A DNA stretch of 64,000 nucleotides. It comes from Actinomadura montaniterrae. GTDB lineage: Bacteria; Actinomycetota; Actinomycetes; Streptosporangiales; Streptosporangiaceae. The stretch lies in NCBI RefSeq assembly GCF_008923365.1, contig NZ_WBMR01000026.1:1-64000 (forward strand). Direction: 5' to 3'. Below are positions 1 to 8,390 of the stretch, in pieces. The notes beneath the pieces are model-generated. The model did no database searches and was not told the DNA's origin. It was given only the letters and a program-made list of their open reading frames with translations. Position numbers and translations under genes: made by a program. Positions within the stretch are counted from its first letter, which is position 1; the number at the start of each line of letters is the position of its first letter.

Positions 1-148
1 CACCTTCCGCACCCTGGTCGACGGCCACAAGCCCGCCTCCAAGTACGACACCGGCACCTCGGTCGGCCACCTCAAGGGCGTCAAGTACCAGGTCCTGTCC
101 TGGGGCCACGGCGCCGGCACCAAGGGCGCCCCCAAGCCCCTCGGCTGA
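1..148 (+). CDS. C-terminal end of an unidentified protein (partial)
   Basis: The window opens inside a gene. Reading from base 2 gives 48 residues ending ...GTKGAPKPLG and a TGA stop. The fragment is rich in Gly, Lys and Thr, with YDTGTSVGHLKGVKY in the middle and a basic, proline-containing tail, but I do not recognise a family from it. Its reality as coding sequence rests on strong third-position GC bias and on the near-perfect hairpin that follows about 45 bp after the stop. No function is proposed. Confidence 0.6.
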   Translation, partial: TFRTLVDGHKPASKYDTGTSVGHLKGVKYQVLSWGHGAGTKGAPKPLG

Positions 149-193
149 CCCACACGCACCCAAACCAACCCCTAGACCCCCCAGCCCCCCAAC

Positions 194-233
194 ACGGACC
201 CCGCTCCCGTCCCCGGACGAGAGCGGGGTCCGT
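194..233 (+). terminator. Intrinsic-type terminator hairpin
   Basis: A perfect 13-bp inverted repeat: ACGGACCCCGCTC pairs with GAGCGGGGTCCGT across a 14-nt loop. It lies 45 bp after the stop of the left-edge gene and before the convergent minus-strand gene ending at 300, so it can serve both. There is no clear U-tract, which is common in high-GC actinomycetes. Confidence 0.8.
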
Positions 234-299
234 CGCGTTCGCGCCCAGGACGTTAGACGGTCACGCAAAGCTCTGGCTGTTCGGCGGACCGGTGCGGCG

Positions 300-818
300 C
301 TACCGTTTGCTTCCCGCCCGCCTCCTGCCGCCGAAGGCGTGCGCGCGCAGGGCGACGTCCAAGGCCAGATCCCAGGTGCCCGATAGCTGATCGGCTATCT
401 CGTGGCCGTCGCTGCACATTCCGGCGGCGACTCGCGCGGTCTCCGGATCGCCGTTCCGTTCGGCGAGGCGCCACAGCAGTTCGCCGGCGGCGATCTGCAA
501 ATGCACGGCGGCGTAGGCATCGCGGAGGTATTTCGCGGCTCCCGCGCGGTGTCCCGGGCCGAATGCCGCTTCGGCGACCGAGGCGAACAGCATCCCGGCG
601 TCCTTCACGAGGGACGGTGACGCGTCGTGGGCGCGCAATCTGGCCTCGATGGCCCTGTTGTGGGCGTGGGCCCGCTCGGCGAAGTGGCCGAGGGGGCGGC
701 ACAGCTCCGGCTCGTCCGCGACCGAGGTCAGGGCCTCGCTCAGCACCGCCTGCACGTGTTGCTCGAGCGCGTGCGCGTCCCTCAGGGCGGTGACGAGTTG
801 CCGGTCGAGGGCGGTCAT
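300..818 (-). CDS. DUF892/ferritin-like four-helix protein
   Basis: A 172-residue protein predicted to be almost entirely alpha-helical. It opens MTALDRQLVTALRDAHALEQ, and the ALEQHVQAVL segment followed by a later helix with HAHNRAIEARL resembles the YciF/DUF892 ferritin-like group often linked to stress responses. The ATG at 818 was chosen over the upstream in-frame start at 920 because a purine-rich GAGGAGGAGC lies just before it; in the longer reading that stretch would encode a run of Glu. It is monocistronic and faces the terminator at 194-233. Family assignment is by pattern only; the fold class is more secure than the exact family. Confidence 0.6.
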   Translation of the reverse strand: MTALDRQLVTALRDAHALEQHVQAVLSEALTSVADEPELCRPLGHFAERAHAHNRAIEARLRAHDASPSLVKDAGMLFASVAEAAFGPGHRAGAAKYLRDAYAAVHLQIAAGELLWRLAERNGDPETARVAAGMCSDGHEIADQLSGTWDLALDVALRAHAFGGRRRAGSKR

Positions 819-1058
819 CGGCTCCTCCTCCTCGCTCGGCATTCTTCCTGTGGCGTCACGGCACGGCGTTCGGCGCTGACGATTTCGACGTGCCCTCCGT
901 GATTCGCCCCCAAACCCCACCGAACTGCCCGTGATGCCCAGCGTTCGGGCAAGGGCGGAGGCGAAGCCTGCGAAATTAAAAGGGACTCCATGAAACGGAA
1001 TCGAGGAGTTGGGTGATCGCTTCCCGAGGTGCCCGGATTTCGATCAGGCAGCCCGCGG
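819..1058. other. Intergenic region between two minus-strand genes
   Basis: These 240 bp hold no convincing gene. They must contain the promoter of the DUF892-like gene to the left. A short AT-rich patch (AAATTAAAAGG around 974-984) stands out from the GC-rich background. No inverted repeat strong enough to call a terminator was seen for the TetR gene ending at 1059. Confidence 0.4.
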
Positions 1059-1670
1059 TCAAGTGTGCGGTGCCGTGTGCGGGTCGCCTTTTCGCTGCGA
1101 CTGGAGCAGGGCTGTGGCGGCGTCGGCCACGAGGTCTTCGGCGGACGCGGGGATCGGCGTGCCCGCGCGCAGATGCCGTCCGACGAGGCCGTAGGGGACG
1201 TCGACCGTGGCGAGGACGATCCGGTCCACCTCGTCCGGGCGGCCGAGCCGTGCGGCGAGCCCGGTCAGGGCGGTGCGGACGCGGCGGTTGCCGGCGTCGA
1301 AACGGTCGGCCTCGGCGGCGGGCCAGCTGGAGCGTCCGAAGGCGCGCGGTCCGTAGAACAGGACTTGGGCCTCGCGCGGGTGGGACCTGCTCCAGGCGAC
1401 CACATGGCGGGCGGCGGCCGCGACGGCCTCCTCGGCCGGTTCGCCGGAGGCGGCGGCGACGAAACCGTCCTGGAAGCGTTCGAGGGTGCGCAGCCAGAGG
1501 GCGGCGAGCAGGGCGGCGGCGCTGGGGAACCGGTGGTAGACCGAGCCGCTCGGCGCGCCGGCGGCGCGCGCCACGGCCGCGACGGTGACGGCCGCGGGCC
1601 CGTCCTCGCAGGCCAGGTCGACGGCCGCGTCGAGCAGCCGGTCGCGGTCGTGCCGTGGCGGGCGCCCCAT
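1059..1670 (-). CDS. TetR/AcrR family transcriptional regulator
   Basis: A 203-residue TetR repressor. The N-terminal helix-turn-helix spans about residues 27-48 (VTVAAVARAAGAPSGSVYHRF), the usual TetR arrangement, and the all-helical C-terminal half would bind an unknown ligand. It is divergent from the molybdoenzyme gene at 1738. The 67-bp gap holds a TAGAGA-gtta-TCTCTA palindrome, a natural operator for autoregulation and control of the neighbour. The ligand cannot be read from the sequence. Confidence 0.88.
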   Translation of the reverse strand: MGRPPRHDRDRLLDAAVDLACEDGPAAVTVAAVARAAGAPSGSVYHRFPSAAALLAALWLRTLERFQDGFVAAASGEPAEEAVAAAARHVVAWSRSHPREAQVLFYGPRAFGRSSWPAAEADRFDAGNRRVRTALTGLAARLGRPDEVDRIVLATVDVPYGLVGRHLRAGTPIPASAEDLVADAATALLQSQRKGDPHTAPHT

Positions 1671-1708
1671 GGGAGTCGAGGGTACCGGCCCGCTATGCTC
1701 GCCAGTAT

Positions 1709-1724
1709 TAGAGAGTTATCTCTA
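1709..1724. promoter_or_regulatory. Probable operator of the TetR at 1059-1670
   Basis: A 6-bp inverted repeat, TAGAGA and TCTCTA, with a 4-bp spacer GTTA. It lies midway between the divergent starts at 1670 and 1738 and just before the Shine-Dalgarno (AAAGGGGG) of the molybdoenzyme gene. Position and symmetry suggest an operator; binding is inferred. Confidence 0.6.
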
Positions 1725-1737
1725 GAAAGGGGGACGC

Positions 1738-2424
1738 GTGAGGGCCGTACCGCATCTGCCGCCGGGTCAGGTCCCGGCCGCCCATCGCCCGTTCGGCCTG
1801 CCGCGGTTCGGGCCGGTGGTGCCACGGCCGTCCCCGGTGGCCGTCGTGACGGTCACGGGAGCCGTCAGGAACCCGGAGCAGATCCCCGTCGACGCGCTCG
1901 CCGCACTGCCGGGCCGGACCGATCGCTTGGCCGACCTGCACTGCGTGACCACCTGGAGCGCGCTCGGCCTGACCTGGAGCGGGATCCCGTTCGTCGACGT
2001 CCACGCGCACCTGGCCGAACGCGTACGGCCGCGGACGTCGGCGCGCTGGGTCCGCTTCACCGGCCTCGACGGCTACACCGCCACGCTGCGCCTGGACGAC
2101 GCGCTCGCCCCAGGCGTCCTGCTCGCCGACGCGCTGGACGATGCGTCGCTCGACACCGATCACGGCGCGCCGCTGCGGCTGGTGGCACCGGCGCACTACG
2201 GCTACAAGAACGTCAAGCACGTCTGCACGATCGAGTACTGCACGGCCTACGACGCCGGTTCAGCGGGCTGGAAGGGCCATCCGCGCGGCCGCGTCGCCTT
2301 CGAGGAGCGCAGCCGCTACCTGCCCGGACGGATCTGGCGGCCGCTGTGGCACGCCCTGTTGCCGGCGGCCGACGCCGCCTACACCGCGGCCCGCGCCCGC
2401 ACGAACGGAGAAGGGGAAGCATGA
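1738..2424 (+). CDS. Sulfite-oxidase-like molybdopterin-dependent oxidoreductase
   Basis: A 228-residue single-domain protein of the SUOX/MsrP-type molybdopterin fold. Cys69 in DLHCVTTWSALGLTW is in the position of the molybdenum-ligating cysteine, and HYGYKNVKHV (about 153-162) matches the conserved P/HYGYK segment that contacts the cofactor. There is no Tat or other signal peptide, so it is probably cytoplasmic. The start is GTG with AAAGGGGG upstream. It overlaps the next gene by ATGA, so the two are translationally coupled. Its substrate is unknown; members of this shorter group include uncharacterised reductases. The divergent TetR probably controls it. Confidence 0.82.
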   Translation: MRAVPHLPPGQVPAAHRPFGLPRFGPVVPRPSPVAVVTVTGAVRNPEQIPVDALAALPGRTDRLADLHCVTTWSALGLTWSGIPFVDVHAHLAERVRPRTSARWVRFTGLDGYTATLRLDDALAPGVLLADALDDASLDTDHGAPLRLVAPAHYGYKNVKHVCTIEYCTAYDAGSAGWKGHPRGRVAFEERSRYLPGRIWRPLWHALLPAADAAYTAARARTNGEGEA

Positions 2425-2861
2425 ACGGACTGACCCGATGGGTTCCCAGGCTGATCATCGTGACGGCGGTACTGCACTTCGTGTGGGCGTTCGTCCAGCC
2501 GAACGCGTGGGACGCCATCGCGCGTGACGGGTTCGCCGCGACGGTCGTCGACCCCGACGCGCCCGGCTACTGGAAGCGCGAGGCCAGCGTCTGGTTCCTC
2601 GTGTCCGGTGCCTCGTTCCTGATCCTCGGCACCCTGACGCGGGCGCTGGTGCGGGCGACGGGCCGCATGCCCGTCCAGGTGGGCTGGTTCCTGATGGCGA
2701 CCGGCGTCCCGCTGTGCGTGATCTACTTCCCCGTCACGGGCGGGTGGGCCGAGGTGGTCATCGGCGCTCTCGCGCTCGCCGCGGCCTACGGCGGGCGCGG
2801 GCGGCGCGTCCCCGAGTCCCCGGACGCCCAAGCGCGACGTGCCGAGGCCGCCTCGACCTGA
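2421..2861 (+). CDS. Small four-TM membrane protein (DUF6463-like)
   Basis: A 146-residue protein with four hydrophobic segments at roughly residues 11-26, 55-72, 86-104 and 110-122, and a charged C-terminal tail. The LIIVTAVLHFVWAF opening resembles the small DUF6463 membrane family; this is a tentative match. The ATG overlaps the stop of the molybdoenzyme gene (ATGA), so it belongs to the same TetR-controlled unit. A role as membrane partner or quinone-linked electron donor of the molybdoenzyme is possible by analogy with MsrPQ-type pairs, but no heme-binding histidine pattern is obvious. Confidence 0.65.
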   Translation: MNGLTRWVPRLIIVTAVLHFVWAFVQPNAWDAIARDGFAATVVDPDAPGYWKREASVWFLVSGASFLILGTLTRALVRATGRMPVQVGWFLMATGVPLCVIYFPVTGGWAEVVIGALALAAAYGGRGRRVPESPDAQARRAEAAST

Positions 2862-2892
2862 CACGCGGCCGCGCCGCGCGCGCGTGGGCAGT

Positions 2893-4284
2893 TCACTCGG
2901 AGGTCTTGGCGAGGGTTCGGTCGATGGCGGTGACGGCCAGGAGCGTCAGCGCGACGACGGTGAGGACGGCGGCGAGGCGGTGGAGGCCGGCGTCGGTGGC
3001 GCGAGGGCCGTAGGCGAGGCCGATCATGCTGGCCGACGCGATCGCGCCCAGGTACATGAACGTGCGGAGCAGTCCAGCCGCCGCGCCGGTCTGCTCCGCG
3101 GGGGCCTGGGCGTACATCGCGGCCTGGTTGGTGACGATGTTGAGGCCGTTCTGCACGCCGAACGTCACGCTGACGAGCAGCAGCGCCCACAGCGGCGTAT
3201 GGCGGCCGAGGAGGAGCAGGCCGCCGCAGCCGAGGGCCAGCGCCGCCGCCCCGGCGACCAGCGACGGCCAGACGCGGCGCCGGGCGGCGAACGCGGAGAC
3301 GGCGGTAGCAACGATGAACGACGGCAGCATCAGCAGCCCGGCGGCCGACGCCGAGCGGCCGGTGGCCTGCTCCAGCCAGAGCGTCCACCCGTAGACGAAG
3401 CAGTACGTCACGAGCATCGTCGCGCCGTAGCGGAGGTAGGTGGTGGTGAGGGCACGGTTGTGCGCCAGCATCCGCAGGTCGATGAAGGGTGCTTCGGCGC
3501 GCAGTTCCCACGCGGTGAGCGCGGCCAGCAGGGCGAGGGACGCGCAGAGCAGCCACCATCGGGGATCGGCCAGGTCCATAAGGAACACCAGGAGCGCGGT
3601 GAGCGCCCCGGTGAACAGAAGCACACCGGCCGGGTCTAGGGCGCGCCACAGTGAGGCGCCGGGGGCGCGCGGGTCGTCCTTGGGGAGCCAGACCAGCGCG
3701 GCGGCCATGCCGGCGGCCGCGAGCGGGATGTTGATGAGGAACGTCATCCGCCAGCCGCCCGCGGCGATCAGCAGCCCGCCGAGCGGCGGGCCCACCGCCA
3801 TCGTGACCTGCCCGGCGATGGCCAGGGCGCTGAGCACGCCGTCCGGGGTGCCGCCGTGCAGCCGCCGCGCCCGGCGGCGCACCATCGCCATCGCGGCCGG
3901 GTAGGCCGCCGAGGTCCCCAGCCCGATGACCACGCGGGCGGCGACCAGCGCGGGCAGCGACCAGCCCAGGCAGCCGACCAGCCCGCCCGCCCCGACCAGG
4001 GCCGTTCCGGCGAGGTAGACGCGGCGGGGGCCGAGCCGGTCGGCGAGGCGCCCCATCGTGGGCTGCCCGACGGCGGTGGCGAGGTACAGCGCCGAGACGA
4101 GCCAGGTGGTCCGGTCGGCGCCGGCGCCGAACGCCTGCCCGATCGCCACCAGCGCCACCGCGATGATGGACGAGTTGACCGGGTTCAGCACCGAGCCGAA
4201 CGACACCGCGGTGACGAACCGGGCGCCGAACACGGGCCGCGGCCCGGCCTCGCCGACGGGCGAGGCGATCTTAGTGCCGGTCAT
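2893..4284 (-). CDS. MFS transporter (drug-exporter-like)
   Basis: A 463-residue integral membrane protein with about 12-14 hydrophobic helices. The loop 2-3 signature GRLADRLGPRRVYLAG and the motif-C-like stretch GPPLGGLLIAAGGWRMTFLIN are typical of proton-coupled major facilitator exporters of the DHA group. The ATG at 4284 is preceded by GAGGAGCCGCC; an upstream in-frame start at 4410 would overlap the divergent regulator's promoter and was rejected. It is transcribed divergently from the MmyB-type regulator at 4420, a common exporter/repressor pairing. The substrate is unknown. Confidence 0.88.
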   Translation of the reverse strand: MTGTKIASPVGEAGPRPVFGARFVTAVSFGSVLNPVNSSIIAVALVAIGQAFGAGADRTTWLVSALYLATAVGQPTMGRLADRLGPRRVYLAGTALVGAGGLVGCLGWSLPALVAARVVIGLGTSAAYPAAMAMVRRRARRLHGGTPDGVLSALAIAGQVTMAVGPPLGGLLIAAGGWRMTFLINIPLAAAGMAAALVWLPKDDPRAPGASLWRALDPAGVLLFTGALTALLVFLMDLADPRWWLLCASLALLAALTAWELRAEAPFIDLRMLAHNRALTTTYLRYGATMLVTYCFVYGWTLWLEQATGRSASAAGLLMLPSFIVATAVSAFAARRRVWPSLVAGAAALALGCGGLLLLGRHTPLWALLLVSVTFGVQNGLNIVTNQAAMYAQAPAEQTGAAAGLLRTFMYLGAIASASMIGLAYGPRATDAGLHRLAAVLTVVALTLLAVTAIDRTLAKTSE

Positions 4285-4419
4285 GGGCGGCTCCTCGGGA
4301 CGATCGAAACGTCGAAGACGGATCCACGATGCTCCCGGGCGCCCCTCCGTTGAAGGCGGTGGTGTTCCTGGCAGCGACACGGCCACCCACGCGTAACGGG
4401 CGGCTGGCACACTGGAGCC

Positions 4420-5274
4420 GTGCCTTCCAGCAGCGCGCTAGGGGAGTACCTGCGCGCCCGCCGCGCCCGGCTGCGCCCCACGGACGTGGGCCTGCCCGCC
4501 GGCCCGGGCCTGCGCCGGACCCCCGGCCTGCGGCGCGAGGAACTCGCCGCGCTGGCCGGGGTGAGCATCGACTACTACATCCGCCTGGAGCAGGGCAAAG
4601 AGAGCAACCCCAGCCCGGCGGTCCTTGAGTCGCTGGCACGCGCCCTGCGGCTGGACGCCGAGGAGCAGGCCCACCTGTTCGCGCTCGCCGACCATGCCGC
4701 GGGACGCGTCCCGGCCGGACGGTCCCCGGTTCCGGAACGTCCGGTCGTCCGCGCCGGGGTGCTGCGCATGCTGGAGCAGCTCCGCCCGTGCCCCGCCTAC
4801 GTCCTGAGCTGGACGAGCGACATCCTCGCGGCCAATCCCGAAGGGCTCGCGCTGTTCGCCGGAATGGACGAATGGCCGCCGGAACGCCGCAACACGATCC
4901 GCTACGTCTTCCTGCATCCCGCCGCCCGCAGCGTGCTGGACGACTGGGACAAGGCGGCCCGGACGAGCGCCGCCCAGCTGCGGAGCCTGACCGCCACCGA
5001 TCCCCATGACCCGGCCCTGGCCGCGCTGATCGACGAGCTCGACGGCGCGGCCCCCGAGTTCGCGGAGCTGTGGAAGCGGCATGACGTCCACGCCCGGCGC
5101 GGCGACCGCAAGACCTTCCACCATCCGCGGGTCGGCACCTTCACCCTCGACTTCGAGGTCCTCCATCTGGGCGCCGACCGCCAGCGCATGTCGGTCTACC
5201 AGGCCGAACCGGGAACCCCAGACCACGACGCCATGGTCCTGCTCTCCCTCAGCACCAGCGACGCGCGGACCTGA
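4420..5274 (+). CDS. MmyB-type helix-turn-helix regulator
   Basis: A 284-residue protein with an XRE-type HTH at about residues 30-75 (GLRREELAALAGVSIDYYIRLEQG, then ESLARALRLDAEEQAHLF). It continues into the MmyB-like ligand-binding domain, with the typical segments PAYVLSWTSDILAAN and DWDKAARTSAAQLR. This architecture is widespread in actinomycetes, where the C-terminal domain is thought to sense a hydrophobic molecule. The start is GTG. It is divergent from the MFS gene, so control of the exporter and of itself is likely. Confidence 0.88.
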   Translation: MPSSSALGEYLRARRARLRPTDVGLPAGPGLRRTPGLRREELAALAGVSIDYYIRLEQGKESNPSPAVLESLARALRLDAEEQAHLFALADHAAGRVPAGRSPVPERPVVRAGVLRMLEQLRPCPAYVLSWTSDILAANPEGLALFAGMDEWPPERRNTIRYVFLHPAARSVLDDWDKAARTSAAQLRSLTATDPHDPALAALIDELDGAAPEFAELWKRHDVHARRGDRKTFHHPRVGTFTLDFEVLHLGADRQRMSVYQAEPGTPDHDAMVLLSLSTSDART

Positions 5275-5332
5275 GCCGACGGTCGGCCCGCTGGCGGGTC
5301 GGGCGCGGCCCGGCGGCCGTGAGGAGGCGGGC

Positions 5333-5350
5333 GGTATGGCCGGCCATACC
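5333..5350. promoter_or_regulatory. Perfect 18-bp palindrome upstream of the SGNH hydrolase
   Basis: GGTATGGCCGGCCATACC is perfectly self-complementary and lies 60 bp before the hydrolase ATG and 58 bp after the regulator stop. With no loop it is a poor terminator but a good dimeric-protein site. No other copy was noticed in the window. Confidence 0.5.
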
Positions 5351-5409
5351 TGAAAGAGTGTGGCTCGCCGTCATGCGGGCGGGGGTCCGAGAGCGGTGGG
5401 ATCGACGGC

Positions 5410-6723
5410 ATGGACCTTCCCCTCTCCCGGGCCCGCCTCATCAAGATCTCGGTCGGCGTGGCGGTCATCGTCGCGCTGACGGCCGCCGCGACCGCGCATG
5501 CCCCGGCGGCCCGCCGCTCTGCCTCCGCGCGGTCGAACGACGCCGTCGCACCGGGCGCACGCTGGACGAGCGCCTGGGGCGCCGCCGTGCAGGCCCCGGT
5601 CGCGGGCAACGAGGACTCCGGGCCCAACTGGTCGGTGAAGGGGTTCGCCGGCCAGACCGTCCGGCAGGTCGTCCGGGTCGGGCTCGGCGGCACCCGGATC
5701 CGCGTCCGGCTGTCGAACGCCTTCGGGACGAGCCCGCTGCGGATCGCGGGCGCGACCGCCGGCAGATCCGCCGGCGGCGCCCTGGTGTGGCCCGGGACGA
5801 TCGCCCGGGTCACCTTCGCCCGTTCGCCCACGGCGGTGATCCCGCCCGGGAGGGACCTCGTGAGCGATCCCGTCGCGCTGCCCGCGTCCCCGCTGGAACG
5901 CTTAGCGATCACCCTGCGCTTCATCGCTCCGACCGGCCCGGCCACCTTCCACCGCTTCGCCGGGACCGACGCGTTCCGGGCGCTCGGCGACCACCTCACC
6001 GACGTCGGCGCTGACGCCTTCAAGGAGTCGACCTCCTCCTGGTACTACCTCACCGGCGTCGAGGTGGCGGGCGGACCGGCGCGCGGCTCGGTGGTGGTCT
6101 TCGGAGATTCCCTGGTCGACGGGGTCGGGGCCACGAAGGAGGCGGACGCCCGGTTCCCCGACGACCTCCAGGAGCGGCTCGTCGCCGCCCGGCGCCCCCT
6201 CGGAGTCGTCAATGCGGGCATCGGGTCGAACAAGCTGCTGAACGGCTCGCCCTGTGGCGGGGAGAAGGGCACCGCCCGGTTCGCCCGGGACGTCCTCGCC
6301 CGGCCCGGCGTGCGCTCCGTGATCGTCCATCTGGGCGCCAACGACATCGGCGCACCGCAGGTGGACGACCCCTGTATCCGCCCCAATCCGCAGGTGAGCG
6401 CCCGCCGGCTGATCGATGGCCATCGCGCCCTGATCCGCGCCGCCCACGCCCATGGCGTCAAGGCCATCGGCATGACCCTTCCACCGATGAAGGGCGCCCT
6501 GTTCCCGTTCTGGACACCGGAGGTGGAGAAGCTTCGTGAAGAGCTGAACCAATGGATCCGCACGAGCCATGAGTACGACGCCGTCATCGATGCCGACCGC
6601 GCGATGTCCGACCCGTCCGACCAGCGGATGCCGCGGCCCGGATACGTCTTCATGGACGGCCTTCATCCGGATGACGCCGGATATCAGGCCATAGCCGACG
6701 CCATCGACCTGGCGGCCCTATGA
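5410..6723 (+). CDS. Secreted or anchored SGNH/GDSL hydrolase
   Basis: A 437-residue protein with a hydrophobic segment at residues 10-30 ending in AHAPAARR, either a signal peptide or a membrane anchor. The first about 200 residues form a beta-rich domain, followed by the SGNH hydrolase core: FGDSLVDG with nucleophile Ser234, HLGANDIG with Asn311, and DGLHPDDAGY with Asp416 and His419. All blocks of the catalytic set are present, so an active esterase/lipase-like enzyme acting outside the cytoplasm is expected. It is monocistronic, with an 18-bp palindrome upstream. The substrate is unknown. Confidence 0.88.
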   Translation: MDLPLSRARLIKISVGVAVIVALTAAATAHAPAARRSASARSNDAVAPGARWTSAWGAAVQAPVAGNEDSGPNWSVKGFAGQTVRQVVRVGLGGTRIRVRLSNAFGTSPLRIAGATAGRSAGGALVWPGTIARVTFARSPTAVIPPGRDLVSDPVALPASPLERLAITLRFIAPTGPATFHRFAGTDAFRALGDHLTDVGADAFKESTSSWYYLTGVEVAGGPARGSVVVFGDSLVDGVGATKEADARFPDDLQERLVAARRPLGVVNAGIGSNKLLNGSPCGGEKGTARFARDVLARPGVRSVIVHLGANDIGAPQVDDPCIRPNPQVSARRLIDGHRALIRAAHAHGVKAIGMTLPPMKGALFPFWTPEVEKLREELNQWIRTSHEYDAVIDADRAMSDPSDQRMPRPGYVFMDGLHPDDAGYQAIADAIDLAAL

Positions 6724-6760
6724 ACCCGGCACCGCCGCAACCGCGCTCCCGGACCCATCC

Positions 6761-6825
6761 GACGACGACGCCGAACCGCTGGACGACGCCGAACTGCTCG
6801 ACGACGCCAACTGCTCGACGACGCT
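6761..6825. repeat. Short degenerate direct repeats (acidic-peptide-like)
   Basis: Three related units of about 15-17 bp (CTGGACGACGCCGAA, CTGCTCGACGACGCCAA, CTGCTCGACGACGCT) follow the hydrolase stop. Read in the forward frame they spell an acidic tail (DDAEPLDDAELLDDA), as if a coding repeat had been cut off. There is no start codon or supporting ORF. It may be junk or a gene remnant. Confidence 0.35.
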
Positions 6826-6856
6826 GCGCCGGTCGCGCTCGCGCCGCTGGCGGGAG

Positions 6857-7474
6857 TCAGCCGGAATCCTGCCAGGGGACGAGATCCTCCGGAATCAGCA
6901 GCCGATCCATCAGCACGTGCAGGTGTTCGCGAAAGGAGGCGACGACCTCGGGATCGTCGGGACTCCGCATCCCCTTGGACTGCTGGAGCACCCCGGAACC
7001 CAGATAGCCGTGCACGCACCAGACCATGGTTCCGAGCAGGTAGTAGGCGTTGACGTCCGGCGGCACGACGTCCCGGATCTTGCGGGCCGCCAGGTTCAGC
7101 AGGGGCCGCGCGTACCGGTCCTCGAGTTCGGAGATGTCGGCGGCGTCCGCCACCCAGCGATGCGCCCACAGCGCCCGGACCTGGGGATGCGACACGTGGA
7201 AGTCCAGGTAGGCGTCGACGATCTGGTGCAGGGCCCGCCGCCCGGGCTCCGCGTCCGACACGACGGACTCCAGCATGCGGTGCTCGCTCTCGAACGCCTG
7301 GCGCGTCACCTCCAGGTAGACGGCGCGCTTGTCGCCCGCGACCTCCGTGATCACCGACGGGCTCGTGCCCAGGGCGTCCGCGATCAGGTGCAGGGAGACC
7401 CCGTCGTACCCCAGTTCGCCGAACAGCCGGGTCGCGACGTCGATGACCTGCTGGTGTGTGACGGCACTGGCCAT
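6857..7474 (-). CDS. TetR family transcriptional regulator
   Basis: A 205-residue regulator: N-terminal HTH at about residues 25-47 (VSLHLIADALGTSPSVITEV) and a helical C-terminal sensor domain with HRWVADAADISELEDRY and a tryptophan-rich dimer face. The turn after the recognition helix reads EVAGDKRAVY where most TetR proteins have YYHFxxKxxL, so this is a divergent subtype. The ATG at 7474 is the first start that gives a proper HTH. It is divergent from the SMI1-like gene at 7592, with a 117-bp shared upstream region in which I found no clear palindrome. Confidence 0.8.
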   Translation of the reverse strand: MASAVTHQQVIDVATRLFGELGYDGVSLHLIADALGTSPSVITEVAGDKRAVYLEVTRQAFESEHRMLESVVSDAEPGRRALHQIVDAYLDFHVSHPQVRALWAHRWVADAADISELEDRYARPLLNLAARKIRDVVPPDVNAYYLLGTMVWCVHGYLGSGVLQQSKGMRSPDDPEVVASFREHLHVLMDRLLIPEDLVPWQDSG

Positions 7475-7591
7475 ATCGTCACGGTACGTAGAGCCGCCAA
7501 AAGCAGAGCGTCGCCACTGGTAAGGGTGATGCCAAGTCGCTCTTCCGCCATGCCCGCGGCGGAGGGCGGCGCAGGCTCTAGGGTCGGGACC

Positions 7592-8326
7592 GTGCCAGAC
7601 CCTTTCGACCTCGCGGGCGAGGTCGCCGCCGCCTGCCGCGATCGCGCACGGGCATGGCGTTTCCTTCGCGGATTCGCCGCGGCGTGGTCGACCCCCGTCA
7701 CCGACCACGACGGCTGGCGTCAGGACGACCTGGCCGCCGCCGAGCAACGGCTCGGAGTCCGGCTCCCGGACGCGTTGAAAGAGGTCCTCGCGCTGCTCGG
7801 CCGACGCGCGGACCTCACCAGCAACCAGGACTGCCTGCTCCGCCCCGACCAGCTTCACTACGACGACACCGGCCGCGCCCTCGTGTGGCGCCAAGAGAAC
7901 CAGGGCGTCGCCGACTGGGGCATCCCGGTCGAGGACCTCCGCCTGCCGGACCCGCCCGTGGTCTTCCGGCTCGACGGCACGTACTCCGCGCCCGAACCAT
8001 GGCGCCCGTTCCTCGGACGCCTCTCCGTCGCCTGCGTCGAGATGGTGCTGTACGAGGCCCTGTTCGGCTCGGACGGCGACGACCACGACAACCGGGAGGC
8101 CGAGGACGCCGACCTCGGCGTCCTCGAGCGCCGCTACTCCCGCCTCGCCCTCCCGGACTACCCGATGTGGGCCGCCCCCGACGGCCCGCCGGTCCGCTGG
8201 TTCTACGGCCGCGACGCGCTGATCTGCGACCACGCCCGAGCATGGCTCTGGGTCCGGACACGCACCCCCGAAGCCCTCCGCGCCGTGCGCGAAACCCTGC
8301 CGGGCGACTGGAACATGCAGCCATGA
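7592..8326 (+). CDS. SMI1/KNR4-like domain protein
   Basis: A 244-residue soluble acidic protein. Residues about 40-150 show the SMI1/KNR4 pattern: W-x-x-DDLAAAEQRLGVRLPDALKEVLALLG, then QENQGVADWGIPVEDL. In bacteria this superfamily includes immunity proteins of polymorphic toxins and general cell-wall or nutrient-response proteins. No toxin gene is next to it, so an immunity role is not supported here. The GTG at 7592 was chosen because the domain begins soon after it. The long in-frame upstream extension is the antisense of the TetR gene. Confidence 0.7.
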   Translation: MPDPFDLAGEVAAACRDRARAWRFLRGFAAAWSTPVTDHDGWRQDDLAAAEQRLGVRLPDALKEVLALLGRRADLTSNQDCLLRPDQLHYDDTGRALVWRQENQGVADWGIPVEDLRLPDPPVVFRLDGTYSAPEPWRPFLGRLSVACVEMVLYEALFGSDGDDHDNREAEDADLGVLERRYSRLALPDYPMWAAPDGPPVRWFYGRDALICDHARAWLWVRTRTPEALRAVRETLPGDWNMQP

Positions 8327-8390
8327 TCACCGCCCTCGCCCCCCGACCCGCGTAAGCGCCCACGCCCCCTCCGAAACGCGCGGACCACCA

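Noticed and set aside
1029-2861. A 610-residue plus-strand frame joining the small membrane protein to upstream sequence
   Set aside because: The upstream part is antisense to the TetR gene and out of frame with the molybdoenzyme. Only the part from the ATG at 2421 has a ribosome site and membrane segments.
6917-7591. N-terminal extension of the SMI1-like protein
   Set aside because: The extension is antisense of the divergent TetR gene. The conserved domain starts after the GTG at 7592.
7592-8326. SMI1-like protein as a toxin-immunity gene
   Set aside because: No polymorphic toxin, secretion or nuclease domain gene is adjacent, so the immunity role known for some family members is not supported.
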